Positions 14,806-21,942 of a DNA stretch of 28,138 nt are shown piece after piece. The notes beneath the pieces were generated by a model. The model was not told the origin of the DNA and did not search any database. It saw only the letters and a program-made list of their open reading frames with translations. Source of the stretch: Nitrospina sp. (lineage in GTDB: Bacteria > Nitrospinota > Nitrospinia > Nitrospinales > Nitrospinaceae); NCBI GenBank assembly GCA_004357435.1, contig SMVS01000114.1, positions 1 through 28,138 of the forward strand, in the 5' to 3' direction. The position numbers and the translations under genes were made by a program. Each line of letters starts with the position of its first letter. The first letter of the stretch is position 1.

Positions 14806-15522
14806 TTAAAGAATGAGATCCTTGTCGATAGGGGTCACCAACCCGTCCACCAATTGCAATACCCGACCCATCCGCCGGGCGATTTTCTGACTGTGGGTCA
14901 CAATCACGAAAGTCTGATTGAATTTTTCGTTCAACTGAATCATCAGATCCATGAAGGAATCGCTGGCATTGGAATCCAGGTTGCCCGTGGGTTCGTCAGC
15001 CAGCAATAAATCCGGTTTGTTCACCAAACTGCGGGCTAATGCCACACGCTGAACCTCGCCGCCGGAAAGCTCACCGGGCTTATGATACAAACGATCTTTC
15101 AAGCCCATTTGTTCCAGGAGATTCTCCGCCTGCTCCCGCACATCCTTCTCATTTTTATTGCCGATCCATCCCGGAAACATGGTATTTTCCAAGGCCGTGA
15201 AATCTGGCAATAGATTATACATCTGAAATACAAAACCGATATGCTTGTTGCGGTATTCCTCCAGAAACCCATTTTTCTGCGCAAAAATATTTTCACCTTT
15301 AAAAAGAATAGTTCCCGATTGCGGTCGATCCAGTCCACCCAAAATGTGAAGGAGCGTGCTCTTGCCCACGCCGGAGGCGCCGACAATGCCTAGAATTTCC
15401 CCCGCTTGAATCACCAATCCCGCGCCCGTCAACACGTCCAGGGACTTGTCTTTAATTTTATAAGACTTAAAGACATTCACCGCTTCGATCAGGGGTTTTT
15501 CAGTTTTCACCGAATCACTCAT
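14806..15522 (-). CDS. lolD: ABC transporter ATPase, LolD-type
   Basis: ATPase of the system that extracts lipoproteins from the inner membrane and hands them to the periplasmic carrier for transport to the outer membrane. The protein is 238 residues from ATG 15522, with a further in-frame ATG at 15534. Motifs are Walker A GASGVGKST (48-56), Q-loop FVFQMYNLLPDFTALEN, signature LSGGEVQRVALARSLV, Walker B LLLADEPTGNLD and the H-loop VTHSQ. The FQ.YNLLP.FTALEN segment is typical of the LolD/MacB ATPase group. The partner permease gene lies immediately upstream. The start overlaps the stop of a 21-codon mini-ORF (ATGAGTGA), suggesting coupled translation. Confidence 0.9.
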   Translation of the reverse strand: MSDSVKTEKPLIEAVNVFKSYKIKDKSLDVLTGAGLVIQAGEILGIVGASGVGKSTLLHILGGLDRPQSGTILFKGENIFAQKNGFLEEYRNKHIGFVFQMYNLLPDFTALENTMFPGWIGNKNEKDVREQAENLLEQMGLKDRLYHKPGELSGGEVQRVALARSLVNKPDLLLADEPTGNLDSNASDSFMDLMIQLNEKFNQTFVIVTHSQKIARRMGRVLQLVDGLVTPIDKDLIL

Positions 15523-15580
15523 GGCGCAATTCATCCTTCCGATCTAGACGGACTCTTTGAGTTCCTGCTGAATCACTCAT
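15515..15580 (-). other. 21-codon coupling mini-ORF bridging lolC/E and lolD
   Basis: The permease gene ends in TATGAGTGA, where an ATG overlaps the stop. That ATG opens a frame of 21 codons, MSDSAGTQRVRLDRKDELRHE. It terminates in CATGAGTGA, where the next overlapping ATG is the lolD start. The mini-ORF begins MSDSAGT and lolD begins MSDSVKT. The permease ends DGLRYE and the mini-ORF ends DELRHE. The segments 15511-15536 and 15569-15594 match at 21 of 26 bases, 58 bp apart. This looks like a duplicated stop/start junction that lets ribosomes pass from one gene to the next. Confidence 0.5.
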
Positions 15581-16841
15581 AACGCAACCCATCCACCGGG
15601 TCGAGACGAGACGCTCGCCAGGCCGGGTACAGTGAAGCGGCAAAACAGATCACTATCGAAAAGATAATGATGAGAAAAGAATCGAAATACTGAATTTCAG
15701 AGGGCAGTTCGCTGAGATAGTATACGTCGCTGGGGAAGGCCTTGATGCCGAACAGGTTTTCAATCCCACCGACAATTTCATTGATATTGGGGACGATGGT
15801 GAACCCGGCCAGACAACCCAGCCCGGTGCCGGTCAAGCCGATCACCAATCCCTGCAGACTAAAAATCTTCATGATGCTCATGCGGGAGGCGCCCATGGCC
15901 ATCAAGATGGCGATGTCCTTCGTTTTATCCATCACCACCATGAATAATGTGCTGATGATATTGAAGGCGGCGACCAGAATGATCAAAATCAAAATGATGA
16001 ACATAACGATTTTTTCAAGCTTCAGCGCTGAAAAAAGATTTTTGTTCATCTGCATCCAGTCCCGCGCCAGATAAGGAAACCCCAGCTTACCCTGGATAAT
16101 GCCGGCAATATCCGCCGCGGCATCAATCTCGTACACCTTGATTTCGATTCCGGAAACCTTGCCACGCAACCCAAACATCTGTTGCGCCGAGGAGAGAGAA
16201 ACAAAAGCCATGTTGGCATCGTATTCATACATCCCCGATTCAAACAGCCCCACCACCTGCACCATTTTTAAATTTGGAATGATGCCCAGAGGGGTCATCC
16301 TCACGGTGGGGGAAACCATGCCGATGATATCCCCCACCGACGCCCCCAGAGAGCGGGAAAGCTCATGGCCCAATATGATGCCCTTGCGTTTTATTTTTGA
16401 ATTCGAAGAAGGCGCACTTTCCAGATCGCTCAGCGTTCCTTCAACCAGGTTTTTCTGGAGGTCGGAGACGTTGCCTTCCCGTTTGGGATCGACTCCCCGA
16501 ATCACCACGCCCGAGGTACGGTTTCCAAACGACAGCATCACATGCTTCAAAATAAATGGCGCGGCATCTTTCACCTGCGCCACTGTTTTGACCTCACGAA
16601 TAATCTTTTCGTAATCCACCATGCCGTCCCGGTCAAAACTGGTGATCACAATGTGGCTGTTGGTTCCGAGAATTTTATCGCGCAGGTCTTTGCCGAATCC
16701 GGTCATCACGGCAATCACCACAATGAGCGCCATGACCCCCAAAGCCACTCCACCTATGGATATGAGAGTGATCAGGGAAATGAATTTCTGGGATTTTCTG
16801 GAAACCAGTTGACGGAGACTGACACGGAATTCGTATTTCAT
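15573..16841 (-). CDS. lolC: Lipoprotein-releasing permease, LolC/LolE family
   Basis: Inner-membrane subunit of the Lol lipoprotein-release ABC transporter. The 422-residue protein has the family layout: one N-terminal transmembrane helix (FISLITLISIGGVALGVMALIVVIAVM, about 20-47), a large periplasmic domain, and three C-terminal helices (MFIILILIILVAAFNIISTL, GLVIGLTGTGLGCLAGF, SFLIIIFSIVICFAASLYPAWRASRLDPVDGLRYE). The ending YPAWRASRLDPVDGLRYE is diagnostic. Only one permease gene is present with one ATPase. Either the complex is a LolF-like homodimer as in lineages with a single permease, or a second subunit is elsewhere. The gene starts about 60 bp after lysS. The promoter is not clear, although TATAGT lies upstream. 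Confidence 0.93.
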   Translation of the reverse strand: MKYEFRVSLRQLVSRKSQKFISLITLISIGGVALGVMALIVVIAVMTGFGKDLRDKILGTNSHIVITSFDRDGMVDYEKIIREVKTVAQVKDAAPFILKHVMLSFGNRTSGVVIRGVDPKREGNVSDLQKNLVEGTLSDLESAPSSNSKIKRKGIILGHELSRSLGASVGDIIGMVSPTVRMTPLGIIPNLKMVQVVGLFESGMYEYDANMAFVSLSSAQQMFGLRGKVSGIEIKVYEIDAAADIAGIIQGKLGFPYLARDWMQMNKNLFSALKLEKIVMFIILILIILVAAFNIISTLFMVVMDKTKDIAILMAMGASRMSIMKIFSLQGLVIGLTGTGLGCLAGFTIVPNINEIVGGIENLFGIKAFPSDVYYLSELPSEIQYFDSFLIIIFSIVICFAASLYPAWRASRLDPVDGLRYE

Positions 16842-16900
16842 AGTGAGCAGAGAAAAGGATTAAAGGTTTTCACTATAATACAACGAGGACAGGCGAAAGC

Positions 16901-18406
16901 TCAGGCTTCTTTTTTTAATTGCGGAAACAAAATCACATCCCGGATGGATTGCGAATTGGTGAACAGCATGACCAACCGGTCAATGCCGATCCCCTCGCCC
17001 GCCGTGGGCGGCATCCCATATTCCAGGGCACGGATAAAGTCGTGGTCCATCCAGTGCGCCTCTTCATCACCGGCCTCTTTTTGGGCCACTTGTTGCTGGA
17101 AACGTTCTTTTTGGTCGATGGGGTCGTTCAACTCGGTGTAGGCATTGGCAATTTCTTTTTGCCCGACAAACAATTCAAAACGCTCCACCAAATTGGGGTC
17201 GTCCTCTCTTTTCTTGGACAAGGGAGACAACTCCAAAGGGTAATCGGTGATGAAGGTCGGCTGAACGAGATGGTGTTCCACGAAGTGGTCGAATAATTTT
17301 CCCAGCACCTTTCCAAAGTTGTCTTTTTTATCCAGGGGTACTTTGTTTTTCAGCGCATAGTCCACTGCTTTTTCCTGGGTGGCGATCGCTTCGGGGGGAA
17401 TCTGCCCCACTTCGATTAAACTTTGCTGGAAGGTGTAGCGGTCGAAGGATCGGGAAAAATCAATGGTGGCTTCTTTCGTTTCGCCGTCTTCTTGATAAGA
17501 ACAAGGAAAACTAAGTGTGCCGAAGACTTTGTTTCCCACAAACCGGAACAGCTCCTCGGTCAACACCATCAAGTCTTGGTAGTCCGCATAGGCGGTGTAA
17601 AACTCCAGCATGGTGAATTCGGGGTTGTGCTCGGTGGAAATTCCTTCGTTGCGAAAACTTCGGTTGATCTCATAAACCCGTTCCAGACCCCCGACCACCA
17701 GGCGTTTCAAATACAGTTCGGGGGCCACCCGCAAATACAGATCCATATCGAGCGCGTTGTGGTGGGTTTTGAAGGGACGCGCCGTGGCCCCGCCGGGAAT
17801 GGAGTGCATCATGGGGGTTTCCACTTCCAGGTAATGGCGCTCATTCAAAAACTCACGGAGGGCCTGGATAATTTTACTGCGGGACACAAACACCTCCCGC
17901 ACCCCGGGATTCACAATGAGATCCACGTAACGTTGCCGGTACCGAAGCTCGACATCCTTGAGGCCGTGCCATTTTTCGGGCAAAGGCAAAAGAGATTTGG
18001 ACAGCAACGTGATCTGCTTGCTGAAAATCGTCAGCTCACCGGTTTTGGTTTTGGACAACCGGCCCTGCACGCCAATGAAATCTCCGATATCAAACCTCGA
18101 AAAGTTCTCATAACTTGCTTCGCCGATATCATCTTTTTTAATGTAAACCTGAATTTGCCCGGTGCCATCTTTGATATTGCAAAACGACGTTTTGCCATGC
18201 TTGCGGCGGGACATGATGCGACCGGCAACAACAGTTTCAAGGTTCTTTTCCTCAAGCTCTTCCTTGGTATTTTCCAGGTGAGGTTGGATCAAATCAGCAA
18301 TGAAGGCGGTGACATGAAATCGATTGATATAGGGATTGATCCCCTTAGCCCGAAATTCGCTGAGTTTATCACGTCGAAGCTGGAGAAGATCGGTGGTTTC
18401 TTCCAT
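16901..18406 (-). CDS. lysS: Lysyl-tRNA synthetase, class II
   Basis: Charges tRNA-Lys with lysine. The start MEETTDLLQL at 18406 gives 501 residues, the usual class II length; the open frame to 18454 adds 16 hydrophobic residues unlike the family. Domains in order: N-terminal anticodon-binding OB fold (VAGRIMSRRKHGKTSFCNIKDG, IQVYIKKDD), then the class II core with RYRQRYVDLIVNP, motif 2 (FRNEGISTEHNPEFTMLEFY) and motif 3 (GEGIGIDRLVMLF). Residues VETPMMHSIPGGATARPF and QKEIANAYTELNDP line the lysine site. No Shine-Dalgarno sequence is evident before the ATG. It lies 83 bp downstream of rny and upstream of the Lol permease. Confidence 0.97.
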   Translation of the reverse strand: MEETTDLLQLRRDKLSEFRAKGINPYINRFHVTAFIADLIQPHLENTKEELEEKNLETVVAGRIMSRRKHGKTSFCNIKDGTGQIQVYIKKDDIGEASYENFSRFDIGDFIGVQGRLSKTKTGELTIFSKQITLLSKSLLPLPEKWHGLKDVELRYRQRYVDLIVNPGVREVFVSRSKIIQALREFLNERHYLEVETPMMHSIPGGATARPFKTHHNALDMDLYLRVAPELYLKRLVVGGLERVYEINRSFRNEGISTEHNPEFTMLEFYTAYADYQDLMVLTEELFRFVGNKVFGTLSFPCSYQEDGETKEATIDFSRSFDRYTFQQSLIEVGQIPPEAIATQEKAVDYALKNKVPLDKKDNFGKVLGKLFDHFVEHHLVQPTFITDYPLELSPLSKKREDDPNLVERFELFVGQKEIANAYTELNDPIDQKERFQQQVAQKEAGDEEAHWMDHDFIRALEYGMPPTAGEGIGIDRLVMLFTNSQSIRDVILFPQLKKEA

Positions 18407-18489
18407 GAAAATGAATGGGGAAAAATAATTTAGAAAGGCGGCCCATCGGAGCATGAAACAATTCCGAGTGCACTCTTGGAACCCTGCCC

Positions 18490-20076
18490 CTAACGGGCAA
18501 CTTCCACATAGCGTGATTCGCGCACGACCGTGATTTTAATTTCACCGGGATAGGTGACTTCTTTTTCTATCCGCTTGGCAACATCCTTCGCCAATAAAGA
18601 GGCTTTTTCATCGCTGATGCCGCCGGGAATAACGATGATGCGAACTTCCCGGCCCGCCTGAATGGCGAACGTTTTTTCAACACCCTCAAATGAATCACCA
18701 ATTTCTTCCAATTTAGACATGCGTTTGACATAGGTCTCGAGCATTTCCCGCCGCGCACCTGGCCGCGAGGCGGATATCGTGTCGCCAGCGGTCACTAGAA
18801 CCGCGTATATCGATTCCGCTTCCACATCCTCATGATGAGCCGCAATGGCGTTCACTATAATCTTGTTCTCACCATACCGAGTGGCGATTTCAACTCCCAA
18901 CTGCGTATGCGTGCCATCGGTTTGCCGGTCAACAGCCTTGCCGATATCGTGGAGAAGCCCGGCCCGCTTGGCCAATTGCACGTCCAGGCCCAATTCCGCG
19001 GCCATGCCGCCACACACCCAGGCAACTTCCTTGACATGCTGGAGCACGTTCTGGGTGTAACTGGTGCGGTACTTCAATCGCCCCAATAATTTAACCATGT
19101 CGGGATGAATGCCCTCGATCCCAACATCCATGACCGCCTGTTCGCCGGACTGGATGATACTTTGGTTGACCTCTTTCTTGCATTTTTCGACCACTTCCTC
19201 AATACGGCTCGGGTGAATCCGGCCGTCGAGCGTCAGCTTTTCCAAAGCCCGGCGGGCAATCTCCCGACGGATCGGATCGAATCCGGATAGCACCACCGCA
19301 CCCGGCGTGTCGTCAATGATCAGATCAATCCCGGTACACTTTTCCAGCGCCCGAATGTTCCGGCCTTCCCGGCCGATGATGCGCCCCTTGATTTCATCGT
19401 TGGGCAATTCCACCACTGACACGGTGATTTCAGCCACGTGATCCGAGGCCAGCCGTTGCACAGCCATTGCAATAATCTTACGCGCTTCAGACTCCGCGTT
19501 GTTTTTGGCCGCCTCTTCAATTTTTTTAACTTCCTTGCTGGCTTCCAGACGGGCGGAATCAATCACCTGGGTTTTGATGGCCTCCTTGGCTTCCTTGGCT
19601 GTGTAGGAGCTGATGGTTTCCAATTTTTTAATTTCTTCAACAATCAACCCGTCATACTTATTCTTTTGCGCCACCACCTTCTTTTCATTTTCCTCAAAAT
19701 CCCGTCTTCTGCCGTCGAAGCCTCGCTCCGCTTCCTGATTTTTCACAATGAGGAGGTTGAGTTGGATTTCCTTTTCCCGGCCGGCTTTTTCTTTATCCCG
19801 CAACTCCGACCACTGCAATTCCATTTCCTTTTTCATTTGAGCGGTGAGGGCGATTTTTTCTTCCCGCAATTCAACCTTGGCGGTTTTTTTAAGGGTTTCC
19901 GCTGCCTTTTCCGCTTCCTCGACTATTTTCAGCCCCAGACTTTCCGCTTCTTTGATTTTGAGTTCAGCAAAAATTTTTCGAAGATAGTACCCGGCGAGAC
20001 AACCGACCACCAAAGCTCCGGCCACGCCCACTATCAAGGCTACGAAGTTGACTTGAATGTTGGAAATTTCTTGCAT
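18490..20076 (-). CDS. rny: Ribonuclease Y
   Basis: Membrane-bound endoribonuclease that initiates mRNA decay in many bacteria lacking RNase E as the main decay enzyme. The 528-residue protein is full length. It has an N-terminal transmembrane helix (about 10-32), a long charged coiled coil (35-200), a KH RNA-binding domain with GRIIGREGRNIRALE (231-245) and an HD metal-dependent domain with the HD pair at 376-377 in AGLLHDIGKAVD. The C-terminal GYR-like region has YPGEIKITVVRESRYVEVAR. GAGG lies 8 nt before ATG 20076. It follows fau by 40 bp. A 6S RNA-fau-rny order is consistent with co-transcription of RNA metabolism genes. Confidence 0.97.
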   Translation of the reverse strand: MQEISNIQVNFVALIVGVAGALVVGCLAGYYLRKIFAELKIKEAESLGLKIVEEAEKAAETLKKTAKVELREEKIALTAQMKKEMELQWSELRDKEKAGREKEIQLNLLIVKNQEAERGFDGRRRDFEENEKKVVAQKNKYDGLIVEEIKKLETISSYTAKEAKEAIKTQVIDSARLEASKEVKKIEEAAKNNAESEARKIIAMAVQRLASDHVAEITVSVVELPNDEIKGRIIGREGRNIRALEKCTGIDLIIDDTPGAVVLSGFDPIRREIARRALEKLTLDGRIHPSRIEEVVEKCKKEVNQSIIQSGEQAVMDVGIEGIHPDMVKLLGRLKYRTSYTQNVLQHVKEVAWVCGGMAAELGLDVQLAKRAGLLHDIGKAVDRQTDGTHTQLGVEIATRYGENKIIVNAIAAHHEDVEAESIYAVLVTAGDTISASRPGARREMLETYVKRMSKLEEIGDSFEGVEKTFAIQAGREVRIIVIPGGISDEKASLLAKDVAKRIEKEVTYPGEIKITVVRESRYVEVAR

Positions 20077-20116
20077 GTCTCGTCCTCAACTATCAACACT
20101 GGAGAGCGCGGCGGGC

Positions 20117-20734
20117 TCAGCAGTTCAATATCGAATTTTCAGTCACAATTTTTTGTACGGCCACATCCATCCCGGTTTGAGGGACGGTTTCCAAAACCTG
20201 AAACTCATACGCCACGCCCACTCGTACCGTGTGGGTGGCCAGTTTTCCCAGGAAACGATCGAAATACCCCTTCCCGTAGCCAATGCGTCCGCCCTGAACA
20301 TCGAAGGCCACTCCGGGCAGGATCACCAGATCGAGAACCCCGGGGGCAACGAACTTTAAAAATCTCTGCGCCGGCTGGCGGATTCCGTAGAGACCCAAAT
20401 CAAATTCAATATCCAATCCCGGCAGTTCCGAAACTTTTATCTCATCCGGGCCGGTAACGGGAACATAAACCCTTTTGCCCGACCGGATCGCCGTGGCGAT
20501 CATGCCATCCGTTTGCACTTCATTTTTTTTGGACAGGTAGAACAACACCGCCGCCGATTTTTGATACACCCCCAAGCTCTCCAGATGGCCGGCAATCAGA
20601 GCGCTTTGGCGCTGGACCGTTTCAGGATCGAGAGCATCGCGCCTGCTCAATATTTCCTGCCGGACGGTGGCTTTGTCTGACAATGCATCCTCAACAGGCG
20701 ACGGGACCTCAAGGGCCACAGTTTCCACCTTCAT
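20117..20734 (-). CDS. fau: 5-formyltetrahydrofolate cyclo-ligase
   Basis: Converts 5-formyltetrahydrofolate to 5,10-methenyltetrahydrofolate with ATP in one-carbon metabolism. ATG 20734 gives 205 residues; a TTG at 20752 would add six. Conserved elements are KATVRQEILSRRDAL (N-terminal helix), VLFYLSKKNEVQT (motif around the folate site), RVYVPV, LVILPGVAFD and the hallmark GGRIGYGKGYFDRFL. The first twenty residues are not conserved and may not be translated. It lies downstream of a 6S RNA, the same linkage as ssrS-ygfA in enteric bacteria, where the RNA is processed from a joint transcript. Confidence 0.93.
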   Translation of the reverse strand: MKVETVALEVPSPVEDALSDKATVRQEILSRRDALDPETVQRQSALIAGHLESLGVYQKSAAVLFYLSKKNEVQTDGMIATAIRSGKRVYVPVTGPDEIKVSELPGLDIEFDLGLYGIRQPAQRFLKFVAPGVLDLVILPGVAFDVQGGRIGYGKGYFDRFLGKLATHTVRVGVAYEFQVLETVPQTGMDVAVQKIVTENSILNC

Positions 20735-20812
20735 AACTTTTTTGGAACTCAACGGGACGACACGACCAGCCTGAGAAAGTGGCCGAAATGGACGGCTCTG
20801 CCATGCTAACGT

Positions 20813-21001
20813 TTAACGTGCCAAGCCGAAATCGAGGGATGAAGGAAAAGCGTGCCCACAAAAATCAACTTGAGCAAAAGACTCCGCCTTGATTGGGTGG
20901 TCAGGTTGTAATGATGTATACCTACTAAAAACGTATCCTCGATTCACGATCCGTTCATTATATTCAAAGTCAAATTCAGCGGAATTCTGAGAACCCACCA
21001 T
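20813..21001 (-). CDS. Possible 62-residue small protein between 6S RNA and fau (doubtful)
   Basis: An open frame starts at ATG 21001 with AAGGGG 8 nt upstream and begins 25 nt after the 6S RNA 3' end. It encodes a soluble, aromatic-rich peptide (FDFEYNERIV, GYVFSRYTSLQPDHP, DFCGHAFPSSLDFG). Third codon positions are AT-rich compared with neighbouring genes, which argues against a long-standing coding role. I recognise no family. The 20753-21026 interval otherwise shows no tRNA or clear hairpin. It may simply be leader sequence of fau. Confidence 0.3.
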   Translation of the reverse strand: MVGSQNSAEFDFEYNERIVNRGYVFSRYTSLQPDHPIKAESFAQVDFCGHAFPSSLDFGLAR

Positions 21002-21026
21002 CCGCACGTCCCCTTAATAAATAAAA

Positions 21027-21202
21027 TGCCTCTCCGCGATACCGTGGCAAAATCTATTTTTGAACCTGCCAAGGACAGGTGGGATCTCCGGTCACTGCTT
21101 CAGACTTCCTCTCGCGAGGCATGCACACCACAGCGATATTTCAACCCCTTTGTTTCATGTTGGCTCAAGAATTGATGTTACCCCGAGTACCGCAGGGAAG
21201 CA
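21027..21202 (-). ncRNA. ssrS: 6S RNA
   Basis: 6S RNA binds sigma-70 RNA polymerase by mimicking an open promoter. Three lines of evidence agree. The position between zapA and fau is the classic ssrS locus. The closing stem pairs 21202-21186 with 21027-21043 in 16 of 17 positions, counting G-U pairs. Core segments resemble E. coli 6S: TTGAGCC (21168-21162), a GGTGTGCATGCCTCGCGAG segment near 21130-21111, and GAGGAAGTCTGAAGC after it. A hairpin (ACCTGTC-CUU-GGCAGGT) lies in the 3' half, as in E. coli. The transcript would be about 176 nt and ends before a U-rich run. Exact ends are inferred from the stem. No convincing promoter is seen. Confidence 0.85.
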
Positions 21203-21260
21203 CATTCCCAAATTTAATTCATCCTAGCATAACCCCATTTCCCTCTCAAGAGCTTTATCC

Positions 21261-21596
21261 TTACCTCTTCTTATCTTTAGCCTTATGGATTCGCTCCAAC
21301 TGATCCTCCACATTTTTTACCAGCGAGCCTGCTTGCGTTTCCAATTCCCGGATGGAAGGACCGCTTTTCGGATTCGACTTCAAGGCTCCTTCTTTGGCGT
21401 CGAATAGATCCTGCGCGATGTTCAAAGCAGTCAACACGGCAAGATCAATGGTGGCGGTTTTCGATTGCGAGGGGGCCAGTTCCCGTATCTTGGAATCCAC
21501 AAACCGGGCCAATTCATCCAGCTCCGCGGACGCTTCGGCCTTGACGTGATAGGTCTTGCCAAAAATAGTGATGGGCGTGCTCACAAAATTGTCCAC
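21261..21596 (-). CDS. zapA: Cell division protein ZapA
   Basis: Promotes bundling of FtsZ protofilaments at the division ring. The 111-residue protein matches the family: an N-terminal beta region (PITIFGKTYHVKAEA), the conserved helix with ELDELARFVDSKIREL, then TATIDLAVLTALNIAQDLFDA. A C-terminal coiled coil (ETQAGSLVKNVEDQLERIHKAK) follows. The start is GTG 21596, only 2 nt after the stop of the upstream coiled-coil gene, so translation is probably coupled. 6S RNA follows about 60 bp downstream, the conserved zapA-ssrS linkage. Confidence 0.93.
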   Translation of the reverse strand: MDNFVSTPITIFGKTYHVKAEASAELDELARFVDSKIRELAPSQSKTATIDLAVLTALNIAQDLFDAKEGALKSNPKSGPSIRELETQAGSLVKNVEDQLERIHKAKDKKR

Positions 21597-21598
21597 GG

Positions 21599-21877
21599 TC
21601 AGTTCAGTTCAATATTATCCAGTTCCTGCAAAAGATTCTGGACCTTGTTTCGAATCTCAGAGCGATCCGACTCCATAACGCGATGAGCTTTTTCCAATGG
21701 ACCCAATTTCTTCATCTGATCCTTTAACTCAGCCTCCGAGGAATTGAGTTTTTGCAACTGTTTCTGAAGGTCCGAGACGGTGCCTGACAAACGATCATTG
21801 TCTTCCAATAATTTTTGCGCTTCCGTAATCAAAACCGGAACCAGTTTCTCTAATTTTTCAATGTTTTTTTGGGCCAT
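21599..21877 (-). CDS. Small coiled-coil protein, ZapB-like
   Basis: The 92-residue protein is almost entirely coiled coil: MAQKNIEKLEKLVPVLITEAQKLLEDNDRL, SGTVSDLQKQLQKLNSSEAELKDQMKKLG and RNKVQNLLQELDNIELN. It has no signal or membrane segment. Its stop is 2 nt from the GTG start of zapA, so both are made from one mRNA, probably in fixed ratio. Size, composition and pairing with zapA suggest a division-ring partner analogous to ZapB, but coiled coils align spuriously, so this is inference. pheT lies 65 bp downstream on the coordinate axis (upstream in transcription). Confidence 0.75.
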   Translation of the reverse strand: MAQKNIEKLEKLVPVLITEAQKLLEDNDRLSGTVSDLQKQLQKLNSSEAELKDQMKKLGPLEKAHRVMESDRSEIRNKVQNLLQELDNIELN

Positions 21878-21942
21878 GGGCGAATCGTAGCACCGGGCCT
21901 GGGGGGTGTCAATCCGCTTTTACACACCCGAACGGGGATGGA

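Noticed and set aside
17423..18433. 336-codon plus-strand frame opposite lysS
   Set aside because: Shadow of LysRS motifs; no family resemblance.
20753..21026. tRNA or tmRNA in the spacer downstream of 6S RNA
   Set aside because: No T-loop GTTCRA consensus with matching acceptor stem and no tmRNA tag frame could be found.
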